The notes under the pieces are model-generated. The model was not told the origin of the DNA and made no database searches. It worked only from the letters and a program-made list of their open reading frames with translations. A stretch of 64,000 nt of DNA, taken from assembly GCA_028673005.1 (NCBI GenBank), contig CM054116.1:37420854-37484853 (forward strand), written 5' to 3'. Shown here in pieces: positions 47,415 to 59,849 of this stretch. Position 1 is the stretch's first letter. Every line of letters starts with the position of its first letter. Origin of the DNA: Tanypteryx hageni. Its lineage: Eukaryota; Arthropoda; Insecta; Odonata; Petaluridae. A program made the translations under genes and the position numbers.

Positions 47415-48240
47415 TATCCCTTCGGGGAAGTTTTAAGGCGCTGTGGATGGGGTGGCTTCCGTTTTCCGCGTTGATGGTCCGGGGTTCGACATTAATGAAT
47501 GTCAGTTCGTGGACCCGTTTCAAGCGTCTTTCTTTTTATTCCTTCTCCTATCCCCTTATCTCCTACGACTGTTGACCTTGATCGCTTTGAGCGGAGGTAA
47601 TTCTTCTGGAGTCCTTCTTTATATTACTTTTCTTCGCGAATGTTTCCCCCATCCACGCCAGCCGAGTTTAGCACCTCCTCCAAATCGAATAGGTCCTCTC
47701 TCTCTCTCTCTTTCCTTCGATATCACTTTCAGATTTCACTGGAGCGACGGTCGATGTGCCTTGAATCTCTTACGGTCGTATCTCGACTCCGATCGTAATT
47801 TATTTCTATTTTTATAACCCTTTACCATTTATTTAGAATGTTTCAGAATGTACTACAAGAGAAAAACAGATTTGTAAGATTTTATTGTTAGATTCTTTGA
47901 AGATGAAAGATGATTACGTAAGTGGCGAAAGAAATATAGGGTTGCATGGGATAGAGACTTGCACTTGGGACTCCTAGGGCTCCATCAGCCTTGGAACCCT
48001 AATATCAAATTATTTTATTAATTTTAATTTTCTCATAAACAGCATATTCACGGTTTATTTTCTCATAAACGTAGTATATTGAGAAAGTATTGTTATCGTG
48101 AAAAAATTTGACTTCGAGATTTTGATGGTAATACACGTTTTAGGTGTCCCTGAGTCCATAAAAGTGGTTTTTGCCAAGCCGTCTGTCTGTCCGCTATTGT
48201 AGAGCCCAAACGCGTACATGGAATTGAATGATATTTTGTA
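47415..48240. other. non-coding DNA
   Basis: Balanced sequence to about 47810, then AT-rich. Around 48125-48200 a stretch ending TCTGTCTGTCCGC resembles tails of arthropod repeats. No gene recognised. Confidence 0.4.
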
Positions 48241-48247
48241 TATTGCA

Positions 48248-48815
48248 ATATATCATATTTTGCAGACACTTTTTTTATAAAAATCTTGCCAAAAATTAAG
48301 GGTAGTTTATTCTTGGCGATTTTTAGAAAACTTTTATTTACTCAAAAATTGCTCCAGAGAATTTGATTAAAATCTACCTAATTGTAGAGCCTGATGTCAT
48401 AAATAGTACTACTTGAGCCATATATCTCTCAAATCATGATATGGCGTCCAGTGGCATTACAATGTACGCTAAGCTACCTTACCCAAGCCCTATGACGTCA
48501 CGCCTCCGCCGCGATCCACTAAAAATCTTATTACAGCCTAAACGGTTAAACTAAATCGAATAATATATCATATTTGTGGATAATACCATTACTAATAGAC
48601 ACTCTGAAGAGATGAACGATATTGCGCAACAATTAAGGTTACTTCATTCTAGGATGTTTTGAAACAAAATTCGATTTACTTAAAAATGGCTGTAAGGATT
48701 TTAATTATAATCCACCCAATCGTACAGCCTGATGTCACAAATAATACTTACTAAGCCATATGTCCCAAAAGTTACTAAGTATCGGCCAGTGGCATTAAAA
48801 TATACACTAAACTAC
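48248..48815 (+). repeat. two-copy tandem repeat, period about 320-340 bp
   Basis: The block 48350-48480 (TAGAGCCTGATGTCATAAAT, GAGCCATAT, CCAGTGGCATTACAAT) is repeated at 48685-48815 with the same word order (ACAGCCTGATGTCACAAAT, AAGCCATAT, CCAGTGGCATTAAAAT). Weaker similarity extends upstream to TATCATATTT (48252 and 48568). Only two diverged units are present; they may be part of a satellite or element. Confidence 0.75.
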
Positions 48816-48898
48816 GGTTAACTTTGATTTATAAGCGTTTTTCTTTTATAAACGTACACAGTCGACCATACGTATATGAGAAAGTTTGTGCAATGTAT

Positions 48899-49720
48899 AT
48901 CTACATCTACAGTTTACCCTGCAAGCCACCGCAAGGGTGTGTGGCAGGGGGTGCATTAACACCAAGGGGAAAACTCCAAAATTAGGTCTGGGTTTACGCC
49001 CCTACGCAAGGTTACTTTTGATCGCAAGTTTTATTCTGCTCAGCTATCGTTCTAGGGAAAAATGAGCCTTTGTATCTCTCCGTCCTACAGGCTATCTCTC
49101 TTATTTTACGAGGATGGTCCATTCTACCGATATAGGTTGGAGTTCTTATTATTTCTTCGACGTCGCTGGAGAAAGTACACGTTCTAAATCATTCAAGAAG
49201 TTTTAACCTAGCACGTAATCGGCGCTCAGCTAGTGATTCCCATCCTAATTCCTGTATCAAGCTCGAAACGCTTTTATTTCTATCATAACAATTTTTGACG
49301 AATCTAGCAGCTTTTTGCTACACTTTCTCTAACTCGGTGATTAATCCTTTCTAGTACGGATCCCATATGCTCGACGCATACTCTAACAGCGGTCTAACTA
49401 AAGAAAAGTAACATGTCCCTTTGACTTTTTCTTCGCTTTTACCTACTGTCCGTTTGATGAATTCTAGTTTCTGCTTAGCGTTCCCGGATATATTTCGTAT
49501 GAGTGTTTCGCACGAGAGGTTACTTGTTAAAATGACACCTAAGTATTTGACGGATTTGGCTAATTTTAGACGTACGCCTTCTATACTGTAATTCATCGCC
49601 TCGATTTCTTCGTTTCTCCAGAATCTCATGACGGAACACTTACCTAAGTTCAGCTCTAACTGCCACTCTTTACATCACTCGAGAATTGCGCGTAGGTCGT
49701 TAGAAAGTAATGCTTCAAAC
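48899..49720 (-). mobile_element. CR1/L2-type LINE fragment, diverged subfamily
   Basis: Minus-strand copy beginning just after the catalytic motif (FEALLSNDLRAILE near 49717) and running to the 3' stem-loop (48917-48949) and ATGTAG-type tail (48899). The protein is clearly related to the 23175 copy but differs at many positions, so it belongs to another subfamily that shares the same 3' hairpin. Confidence 0.9.
49351..49629 (-). pseudogene. LINE reverse transcriptase C-terminal segment, broken by nonsense codons
   Basis: 93 open codons with MNYSIEGVRLKLAKSVKYLG, NISGNAKQKLEFIKR and SLVRPLLEYASSIWDPY. The same frame continues on both sides through stops. A TGA replaces the Trp of WCKEWQLEL upstream. 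After WDPY there is a TAG, then a second TAG in the QRRAARF block, and a TGA after RLRARLKLLE near 49190. The frame is otherwise collinear with the intact sister copy, so decay here is mainly by point changes. Confidence 0.88.
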
Positions 49721-49724
49721 AATT

Positions 49725-51285
49725 ACAGTACAGAAAGAAACCGCCGTTTATATTTTGCAGTGAGCGTGTATGCGACTACAAAGACAAGCATATAGGAGTA
49801 CGCTCGCCACACCGACACCGACATTTGGAGTTAGAAATGATATGAGCCTCCACCGAGACAGACAAACTGGAGAAATTGCATTTGGCGTATTGGTAGTACG
49901 TTTATGATCGTATATTTTTGACACTAACATTTATTTATATGAAATTTTTGGTATTTTTCATTTTGATTTCCCATTTATTTCTTTATCATATCGATATTAT
50001 TCCATCTTTAACGATTCTGTGGTAAATTAAAAAACAACGAAACTCGCGTTACATGCGAGATTTTTTCTTCTCCCCAAATAATTACCACATTAGATACCAT
50101 TTTTGCAAAAGATTCTAACAGATTTGGTGACCACGTGGTATCAAACGCTTTAATTTTCCTGTTTTACCACGAATGCTCCAATTATCCCACTTTATTCCGC
50201 CCATCCTATTTTTCCCAACCCCCTCCGCATTAAATCAATTTTTTGTTTTTTTTTTTAAATATGGGTTCCTATATAGGATGTCGTGCCTCGTGGCAAGGGC
50301 GTGGTCGCTTGGGCCAAAAATCTGATTTTCTCCTTAATACGCTCTTTGAACCTGTTAATTTTCCTTTTGGGATAAGGCAACATTTTTACTCCCCAAGAAA
50401 CTCCTTTAGGGTTTCTCCAGAATTTACAGAATCCATATTCTCTCATATTTGAATAAAGTGTATTTCTTTATCCGATCTTAGAAAAATTCTTATTCTGACT
50501 CGAAGGGTAAAATTAATTATGTTATAACTCCCCGTTTTTATCACGAAGATCGCGTTTCAGAAATGTCTATCAATGAGTCTCTTTACATAATAAGGCGCCT
50601 AAGAACTAACTCTCCGTTAACTTGCTTTAGGGATGAATTTAAACCGAGGCACCCGGCCGCATGGTATGCTAATAGATCTGATTCTCATTCCTCGCACCTA
50701 TTCGCTTTCTCATTACTTGAAATTTTTAAGGGGTTAAATATCATTACGACAACATAATGTTAGTATTTTTCCCATTATATTTAACTATTTAATTTTTATA
50801 CCATGATGAAATATTAGTGTCTATTATCGATTTCATCAATATGCTAAAATTAATTTGACAGAATTTTAATATTTTTAATTATTGTAATTTACTATGCAGA
50901 CTTTATTTAAGCCAGGTTAAGTGAAATTTCCTGTATTCATATTTTTCAAGACAATAATAGGAGAGTGCATTATCAAAAGTACAAACTTCACCGTATATTT
51001 TCTGAAATGAAAGAGACAGAATACGAGACGAATTACTTCATTTTGAATAGGTTTGACACGTTATCGGCGATAATAATGCCAGGTTCGCTGCTAATTTCCA
51101 AAACTTTGTCTTTACCTTCTCGACGGCTCGTAAAATTGATTTCATTCACAGTTGTACTCAAACCGTCAAATAGAAACGGACGGCGTTTACTTCGCCAAAA
51201 ACCCGTATTGATTTTAGTAGTCGTATCTTGTCATCGAGGCACGGCAGCGAAAAAAACTCGAAATAGCTCGTCCTCGCGTACTCGT
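49725..51285. other. AT-rich non-coding DNA
   Basis: No element recognised. Opposing frames at 50243-50452 show no motif. Confidence 0.45.
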
Positions 51286-51289
51286 TCTT

Positions 51290-52820
51290 TTTTCATCCTC
51301 CCCTCCTTTTCCGGTCCACTCCTCCTTCTCCTTCCCTCTCCTCTCCTTCTTATTTCCTCCAGCGCACATCCTTCATCACCCTCCTTCCACCCCCAGTCCC
51401 ATTCCCATTTTTCCACTTCGCATCATCCCCCACCCTCCGACCGTGTCTCCTTCACTTCCATTCCTCACCTCCCCCACTCACTTTTTTACGCCCTTCCCCT
51501 GTAATACTCTCCTTTCCCGCATCAACCCCTAACAGCCCTACCACTCTCTTTATCCGTCTCCCCCCCTCTCTATTCCTCTCCCTCTTTCCGCCTCTTCCAC
51601 CATCTCCCTCACGTCTAATATCCCTTCGTTCCTCCCCCCTCCATAACACGCCCCCTTCTCTGCCGTCCGGACACCACGCTGACCCCTGAGGGACGGCTTC
51701 TTATTAAAGGGCGCAGAGAACCCCCCCCCTCTTTTCCTTTTGCCTCTCCCTGGCTCTCCTCCTCCTCCTCCCCTTGCTGCTCCTCCTCCTCCCCCTTTAC
51801 TGACTTCTTCCGCCCTTCACATCCTCCTTCGCCCGCCCTTCAACTCTGCCTCTCCCCTTCCTCCTATCCCTTTCTCATACTCTCTCCCTCCACGTAGTTT
51901 ACCCTTCCTCTTCTCTCCCTCCGACCGATCCTCTTCCTTTCCTCCCGCAATACCTCTCCCTCTTCCTCAACTCCCCACCCTGTGGGCAATGATGAGGGAC
52001 ATCGTGAGAGGGGATGAAGGAGGGAGGAGGAGAGGGAGGAAGTGAAAAGGAGGAGACGTGAGGAGAAAGGAAAGTGAGGCAATCGCTGGAGATAAGGAGC
52101 AACGGAGGAGGTGGAGGGTGAGGAGAAGGGGGGAGGGAAGGAAGGGATGAGAAGAAGAATGCTCAGGGAGGCGGAGAGAGAGAGAAAGAGAGAGAGATGA
52201 GAGTGGAAAGATATAGGGTTGTGAAGGAAGAGAGGAAATTACAGAAGTCGCGGTTAGCGCAATGCAAGAACAGAGGAAGAATAAGGAGGTGAAAGAGGTG
52301 GGAGGGACGAAAGAAATTACCCGGGAAAAACGTGACTAATATGATATAAACGGTTCATCGGGAAATTATCAGAGACCGGAAGAAGTTATTTGGCCAGGAT
52401 TTGAACAGATGAGAGGAGAGGAGGAGTCAATGATGTCGGGATGGATGAGGGAGAAGGACGTGGTGAAAGAAAATGAGAAGAGGAGGAGGGAATGGGGAAG
52501 CGAAAGGAGAGACGAGGCGTTATGGAAAGAGGGGAAGTGAGAAAGAGGGAGGGGTGAGAGAGGCGAAAGGGGCTGCGACGGAAGTGGGTGCGAAGGCGCA
52601 GAGGAGGATAAAGAATACATAAGGAATGCGAGGAAAATATAGAGGGGAAGAGGAATGGAAGAGGGAAATCGAGTGTACGTGCGGAGGAGGGGAGAATCCG
52701 AAAAGAGGCGCGTGAGGGAGCGGAAGATGGTCGAGATAGGGAAGTGGAGTGGAAAGGGGAAATGAACGAGGCGGTGGGAGGAGGCGTGGGGAAGGGGACG
52801 GAGAGAGAATTCCAAAAGGG
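51290..52820. repeat. pyrimidine island switching to purine island
   Basis: + strand pyrimidine-rich from 51290 to about 51970 (CTCCTCC, CCCTCCC) and purine-rich from about 51990 to 52820 (GGAGGGAGGAGG). The switch takes place within about 20 bp near 51980. It is the largest such pair in the window. All frames inside are low-complexity. Confidence 0.75.
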
Positions 52821-52829
52821 GATTACGGT

Positions 52830-54145
52830 TGTTACATTGAATGCAGCGCGTTGGTGTGATTACTCTATATGATGGGGATCAGGAAGGCTTACGGTTGGGT
52901 AAAGGTGATGTTGTCAGATTGAAAGAATATGGGGAAGAAGAACGGTGAATGATGTATGTGTGTGTGTTTCGAAAGAGATTGGCAGCGGCAACGCGTCTCT
53001 TATTCGGCGGTTTCGGTCCCTCGATGTTAATCGGGCGCTAACTTCCGTTTCCTTCGTCCATCCGGTTTATCGTCCCATGGACTTAACGAAACACGATCCC
53101 ATTTGCGTCACAAATCTCGTAAAATTTTACTGCCTGCTCGGAGGTCGGTCTAATCATGGATGTTGAAAGCAGGTGCAGGGAGCCTTTATTTGAGAGAATT
53201 GGATTTGAAAATGTTGAGCTATTTATTTTTCGAAGTTTGCATTTCTCATTCCAAGAAATTGATTTAATAGTTATTTTATATGAATGCGAATTTCCAGTGA
53301 AAAGGTCTAAATCTCGGTTTGCTCATTAATTCATTTAGTGCTATGCTCAATTAATATAAATTTGTTTTTATTAAAAATCAATGCTATTAATATAAAAATA
53401 GCGTTGTATTTTACAGATGTTTCATTTTTCGAAATTGGCTAAAAACTTACATTCGTATATTTTTAAAATCTTTAAAAGTGAATGTAACACCAACATTAAA
53501 TAAACAACAATAAATATTATCAATATTTTAATTCCATATTTATTTATTCTCATGAACATTTCCCAGGTTATTAAATAAATTAAAACAAGTAGCTAAATTT
53601 CCTAAGGAAAATAGTAAAATATGGCTTATCTTGGGAAATAAAAATCAAGGAAATGTTTAAAAAGTTTCCACTGTGACAAGTTGGAAAAAATTAATATGTA
53701 TTTGAATTACCAATTTTATTTTATACGCTCCTTAGATTGAGATCGATAACAAAAAGAATAAGCGCCTGGTGCAGTATCATTATTCTATAAGTGTGTTCTA
53801 AATTTTTAAATCGCATACTATTGTGCTTAAATATTTATATAATACATTATGTCCTCCAATTATTATTATGGCAATGTTCTATTTTCTAATTCAATTCGCG
53901 TGTGTAGAGCATGCTCGCTGGGAAAGTAAAAACGGAGAAAGTACGGAAGATGCAGAATTTAAAAATGTAACAATTTTAAAGGTCGACTTATTCATAACAT
54001 ATTTCATATCACAGATTAAGGCCACCATATTCGTCTCAGGACCTTCCGAAAGACATTTCTCGGAACGGCTATCAGACCGAAAACCGGAGCATATAAGATC
54101 GGTGCGTGCTTTCCTAGCGAAGAGGTCCAATGGGGATCAGGTATA
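52830..54145. other. non-coding DNA, mixed then AT-rich
   Basis: Nothing recognised. Opposing frames at 53823-54218 and 53891-54130 carry no motif. Confidence 0.45.
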
Positions 54146-54149
54146 TAGG

Positions 54150-54970
54150 AAGAAAGACGAAGGGGGAGGGAAGGAGAGAGCTGTGGGGAGGCGGAAGGGG
54201 GAGGGGCAGGTAGAGTAGGAGAAGAGAACCGGAAGTAATAAGTGGAATGGTGGTGGGACGGGGGAAATGATTTTTCGGAAAGAGAAGGAAAAAATGACAA
54301 TTTTCTGACATCACGTGACCGGAATGGAACATAGGGCGTCAGCAGGAGAGAGAGAGAGCGATGCGGGACGAAGGGAAGTAGAACGGGAAGAGAGGGGAGA
54401 GGGAAGAAGGAGAGAGTAGGTAGGGAGAAGTAGTTTTTCTCCCCCTCTATCCACCAAATGCCTTTCCACCCTTCCTTCCGCCCTTGGAAAATTTCCTCCG
54501 TTTCCTAGAATCTCCTCCCCCTTCTCTCTCTTTTCCCTCCCATTTCGTTTCGCCATCCTCTCCTAGCGCTCTCCTCCCGTCATCTACCCTCCCTCCCCCT
54601 CCCACTATATCCACCGCATTGGCCCTTCCAGAACTCCAGAAGATCGCCTTTACCGCCTCCGTGACTCAGCGGTGTTCGGCAGAGCGATTAAGGACAGAAT
54701 CGCCGATCCTTACATAATAAGGCGATGGGTTGGGTGGGGTGGAAAGGAGTGGAATTGGGGGAAGGGAGAAATCCCTTGCGAGTGAGTGAAAGCAGTGCGG
54801 GAAGGGGGAGAGGGAGGTCTGGGTAGATTTGGGTACGCATTTGGGTTCATCGCAACGGGGACTGTATCAGGGGAAAGAGAGGGACCGTCTCCATAGCTAT
54901 TTCCTTTGGACGTAATCCTATCCCTCTCTCTCTGCTTGTCCTCTCAACCCTCTCTCCCCCCCCCCCCCCC
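54150..54970. repeat. purine island switching to pyrimidine, ending in a poly-C run
   Basis: + strand purine-rich 54150-54430, pyrimidine-rich 54435-54610, mixed G-rich 54720-54880, then CTCTC words and an uninterrupted run of 15 C at 54956-54970. Confidence 0.65.
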
Positions 54971-54974
54971 TACG

Positions 54975-57900
54975 TTTTCCCCCTTTCGGCTGGACGACGA
55001 CACAGCCAAAGTTTCCTAATAACTCCTTTGAAGCGATTTCGTCCCGTGTGTGTGCCCAAGGAGACGCTCTCATTATCTTGCGCAACAAGAGATGTCTGAA
55101 CACATCGAGGATGTTCTTCCATTGCGGACTTATTTAGAAAACGATTTCTGATGCGGCAGCGCCCGGCAGCTTTTCATATCCGCTGCATCAAGGACTTGGC
55201 ATTGGAAAAGTAAACCGATTCAGCGAAAAAAGTTTAATTATTGCGACGAATCATTTCCAACAATCGGTTAATGAAATATGGTGCATTAAACAATAAATGT
55301 AGTGCACAGGAAACTTATTTTTCCAATTGGATTTTAAGACAGATAGTTGAAAACTGTGAAATGACAATTGGAAGTAAAATTTATCTAGATAAAAAATGTT
55401 CTTGTTTCGTTCCAATCTAAAATTTTGGTTGCAAGATAATTTAACGAATCTTCTCTTACAATTTCCTCATTTTATTAACGTTGATTTGTTTGGTTGGTTT
55501 GGTTCATATTGCGTGGATATATGTGGGTATAACAACTGTCGATTCGAGAGTTGCTACTGCTTTGTATATCTTATTAACAAGCAATTAAAACGAAATAAAC
55601 CGACGATTATGGGTTGTGCTTGGGGAAAACCACAACTAGAAATTTAAAATGGCTCCGCTTTGTATTTTATATGGGATACTTCCGCAATGAAATTGGTAGA
55701 GATATGGAGCTAATTGAAGTGTTCAGTGGTCCATTCATATTTAATCGGTAAAAGCGCATTATTAGCGTTTAGATGCAATATGTTCGGCGGCGCAAACAAG
55801 TATACACGCGCTACCATAAATTGACATTTTTTCTGTGATAGACTAACGATTTACAAATGCATAGCAATTGTTAAATATTTACAATTTATCTAAAAGATTT
55901 AACCGTGTAATAATAATAATAAAAATAGTGAATCATTTAAATAGCGTAACGATCCAAATTATAATTTTTTAGTCCTGTACGAGAACCGCTTATGTAATTC
56001 AGACGAATTTGTTGATAGAATATTATCAAAATGTACGGAAGTCAATATCGAATGTATAATTCGCATAATATGCGCCAGCCATATTGGTGTACAAATAAAC
56101 ATCTCCGAAAATGGAGGAAATGAGTGTAATTTGAATACTATAGCAAACCCAAGAAAAGGAATCAAATCAAATACAGTTTTAAGGAACACCAAATGAAATA
56201 AATAATCATTATAACAATTATAAATCTTGGGTCGTGGGAAGAGAGAAGGAGAGCGTTTCAAAAGGAGGAATACGGGAACGTTCTCTCGGCGGATGGGACG
56301 ATATCGATCTTAAGAGGAAGAGATTCGTGGAGAGATGGAGAAAAAGAGACAGGACGAATGATTTGGATCCGGGACTTATCCTCGGCAAAGAAGAAGATGC
56401 AAGAATATAGGGAGATAACGCCACTCGAGAAAAACTCACGTGTTTTTGACAGCAGGTGAAAGTAACGTTTCATAATCTCGATAGCATCTCTTGAGTCCGA
56501 AAACACGAAGAAAACACTCAAATTTCACTTGAGAAAACACGGAATGAAAAACTTTGAAAAATATTTATTCCTCCGTCTTTTTTTTGCGAGGTCATTCTCT
56601 ATAATCCTGGATAAAAAAGTTTTTGTTTTCAATTTCGGGGTGATTGATGAGGCATGGCATTAATAAAACTCTGACCTGCCGTTATTTAAAGTCGCTTCAA
56701 AGGAAAAAAATGAATTTGATATAGAGGAATTACAGAGCTTGAGAAATGGAAATGTTTTGCAGAAATAAATCATAGAGGCTATCTGATAAATTTTTATTGA
56801 AATTCGATATGCTTTCGAATAGACAATATAATAGAAAAATAAAAAAATGGATAAGCGTTCTGAAAGGAAACCCAGCAGAATATAACTCCGTTAAAAAATT
56901 TCAATGTTATCGCTTTACTTTGGTTTTAACCTTAGCTTGTTTATATAATAATATGATTGGCTCTCAAGGTGATAAATTTTCCGTTTTTACTGTGACTAAT
57001 ACATTCAGTACATAGGTAGACTATTTGCGAAGGTGGTATTTGCTGAAGACGCCGCTCGCAATAAACGACGGAAGATGTATTAATAATGAGTGGAGACTAT
57101 TGCTAAAGGATCTTACAAAAATTCAAAAATTATATTTTCGTTAGTATAAATATTTATTTTACATTGAAATATTGATGTTAATTCCATTAGAATAAAATAA
57201 TTCTTTATTAATACCCAGGAAAAGTAATATTCCGGATGACTTGTTTTTTGAAGGATGTTTCCTAAACCTTTGCCATAGACGCTGTAAATTCGTGCTCTGC
57301 AAGGATACAAGATGGACAAAAAAGTTACTTCCATTTCATTACGCTAAAATTCCTATCGCTGAATCTACGTCGAAGCAAAAACTGCATTGATAATTTGATT
57401 CCGCATCAGCGTTATAAGTAATCAATGCAAGCTTTCATAGGAGAGTCATATGCTTAAGAATTATTACTTCATTGAAACAGACGTATTGTAAGCCTAAAGT
57501 ATTGAAAATTTAATTATGTAATTTTTTTATTCGATTTTATATTCCTTGAGAGAGATCTTTCTGAGGAATTTACGCGTAAAAGAAACTTTCTGCTCATTAA
57601 TAAACTAATTTATGACTGATGTTCTTGATAAATTAATGAGTTTTAAGTTCATCATTAAAAGTCTTCTGGTTCACTTAATATTTTACGCTTCCTGAAAGAA
57701 TTTTCTGGATGGTTTACCGCAAAGCTGTAATATTAAAATATAAATACGGAATTCATTTTCACGCAAAATATTTTATATCTGCGATGCCATTCTGAATTAA
57801 ACAAAAGCTGTTGTATTAGTCTTTAAAGGTGTGGATTTTTTTATTTTAATCCATAAAGAGTACCATAGCATTTACAATGAATATAAAGCAAATAATTTTT

Positions 57901-58850
57901 AAAAATAACAAGAAAACAATAAAGACATTGGATACAATAAAAATTGGGTCAAAATAAAAAAACAAGTGTCTATGATGTGATTATTATCTGTGAGGGCTAT
58001 AAGAAGAAGGAAAATTGAGAATGTGGCAAAGGCTTTAAAGGCGGGTCGAACGAGATGGGATACGAAAAGACAAATAAGATGTTAGGTTGGGTGACCTGAG
58101 GTGGCCATTGATAAATGAATAGAGAAAGTTGAGATCGGCGTTTCTTCATCCGAGGGTAAGAGATGCGATACCTAGTGCGGTAAAATAGTTACTACAAATT
58201 AATTGCTGCATATGCATTTCGTTATTCTTACGTGACTCGAAAAAGATATTCCTTATAAGGTTTCTTTTTATGAATTAATGATTCTGGAAAAAAGTTACGA
58301 GGAAAATATAAAACACCTGTACGCGCACGAAGCATAAAAGGTCAACTTTAAGGAATAACAAAAAGTAATAATTTCATAACTATTTTAGGCTTATATCACG
58401 TTATAACAGCGAGAACGTAAATTTAATATAAATTTAAAAAAGCAGGAAAATATATTTAGATACACAATAGAAGGTATTTTATAAGCAATTTATAACACCT
58501 AGCACTGAGTGTTTTCCTTTTTTCCATTACGAATATTACAAACGATGAGTGATTATTAGGCAATATTATTTTTCAAATGAAATACACTCCTTTCTATCCA
58601 TGATTCCAGCTATTTTCAGAAATTATGAGTATTTAGATATATTTCGTAGGAATAAACTTAAAATATTTTAAAATAGCGTAATTAACATTCCAAATGGTCA
58701 TACTTTTTCTAAACCTCCAAATCTCTTTATATCATTTCGCTAATAAAATGGCATGCATACATTTGATTTATACTGACTGTCATCAGACAAACCTATACTG
58801 AGTGAAACGCAAAAAAGACATATTCAGTAATATTATAAAGGGCCATGGTA
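54975..58850. other. long AT-rich non-coding stretch
   Basis: No recognised element. A short purine-rich patch lies at 56225-56360, and (AAT)n-like units at 55909-55922. Small frames at 55396-55647, 56797-57015 and 57113-57334 have no family features. A weak resemblance to reverse-transcriptase C-termini at 58080-58190 is too poor to call. Confidence 0.45.
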
Positions 58851-58859
58851 GTTGTCGGC

Positions 58860-58990
58860 GCGATGTGAAACCGGGAGAAGAGGAAGAGAGATTGCGGTGG
58901 AGAAAGGATGGGAGATAGAGAGAAAGTTTTTGCGTAAGAGGAAATAAAAAAGCAAGGAACGCGGTCCGCGGAGGATCGAGAAGGCAAAAG
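58860..58990 (+). repeat. short purine-rich stretch
   Basis: GGGAGAAGAGGAAGAGAG-like + strand. Low-complexity only. Confidence 0.55.
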
Positions 58991-58999
58991 TTCTCTAAT

Positions 59000-59495
59000 A
59001 ACCTCCCATCAGCCTCCACCTCCGAGGCTCTACTATACGTCCACTCTTACTCAAAAAAGTATCTCATTTGAATCGCGTATTTCGCGAACCTTCGTGCCTC
59101 AAGCTGGAACTTGAGAAAAAAGAGGGATTGAAGAATCTGAAGAGCGGAAAGCGAAGGAGTGCCCCTACTGGCCGATAGACTTCTTCAGCTCAGACGTAGT
59201 AGATTTCGAAATGAAAAGGGGACGGGAATTTTTTAAGGATTATTTTTTTACTAAAAGATTGGATAAAATATAGGAGGAAAAGGTTCTAGGTTGCGCAGAA
59301 AAGGAATATTTGCTGCAAAAAGGAAAAGAAATCTTCATATGTCGAGGCGAGAAGTTGCGTCTTACTTTCCTGATCTTGTTAAATCAATGCCATTTCCCTA
59401 TGATAAAAATTCCTTGAATTCTATTCGGCCATCTCTTAAATTGCATTTCATAGAGAAGAAATGTATATAATTTTGTAGCTTAAATTTCTGATAAA
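59000..59495. other. non-coding DNA
   Basis: Nothing recognised. Confidence 0.4.
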
Positions 59496-59499
59496 TTAC

Positions 59500-59847
59500 T
59501 TGTGGAGTTTGTGTTTTGCTTTAGTGAAAGTAAACATTTCTCGAACGGAGAAAACAGCAGAAACTCGAGAAAAGCTCACTAGCCGCAAACAGCTCAAGAA
59601 CACAGCAATGCACGCAAAGAATCACCCCCAAGAGACGGGAAAAGGAAAAGAATGGGCCATGGAACAAACGAGGGTCAGTGACATAATTGAAAGAGTGCAG
59701 AAAATGAAGTGGCGGTGGCACGGGCACATCGCCAGAGAAAATGCCTATCTTCAGACGACAGACTCCGTAGACGCCAGCGCAAACAGAATCGAGACGGCCA
59801 AGGAGGCCAAACGAAAGTATGGATTAAAACCAGTTAAACCTTTCTAG
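59500..59847 (+). pseudogene. relic of a LINE (RTE/Jockey-like) pol C-terminal tail
   Basis: Within a 115-codon frame, residues about 58-80 read RVSDIIERVQKMKWRWHGHIAREN. The pattern R-x-x-D-I-x-x-[KR]-[IV]-x-x-[LM]-[KR]-W-x-W-x-G-H-[IV]-A-R is the well-known C-terminal tail of a large class of animal non-LTR pol proteins. The usual sequel (aspartates, then W-T, then an Arg-rich RRRGRP-like stretch) seems to continue in another phase as RLRRRQRKQNRDGQGG (from about 59760), suggesting a frameshift. The upstream part has no recognisable reverse-transcriptase block, so only the tail survives. It is unlike the CR1/L2-type copies elsewhere in the window. Confidence 0.65.
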
Positions 59848-59849
59848 AA

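Noticed and set aside
46554..47474. 306-codon open frame on +
   Set aside because: It lies wholly in a CT-rich island, is Ser/Pro/Leu/Phe-rich, overlaps other long frames in two phases and shows no domain. CT-rich DNA has few stop codons, so the length is uninformative.
58010..58200. Weak resemblance to a LINE RT C-terminus (LRWPLINE, VRDAIPSAVK)
   Set aside because: Too short and frame-broken, with no catalytic or tail motif.
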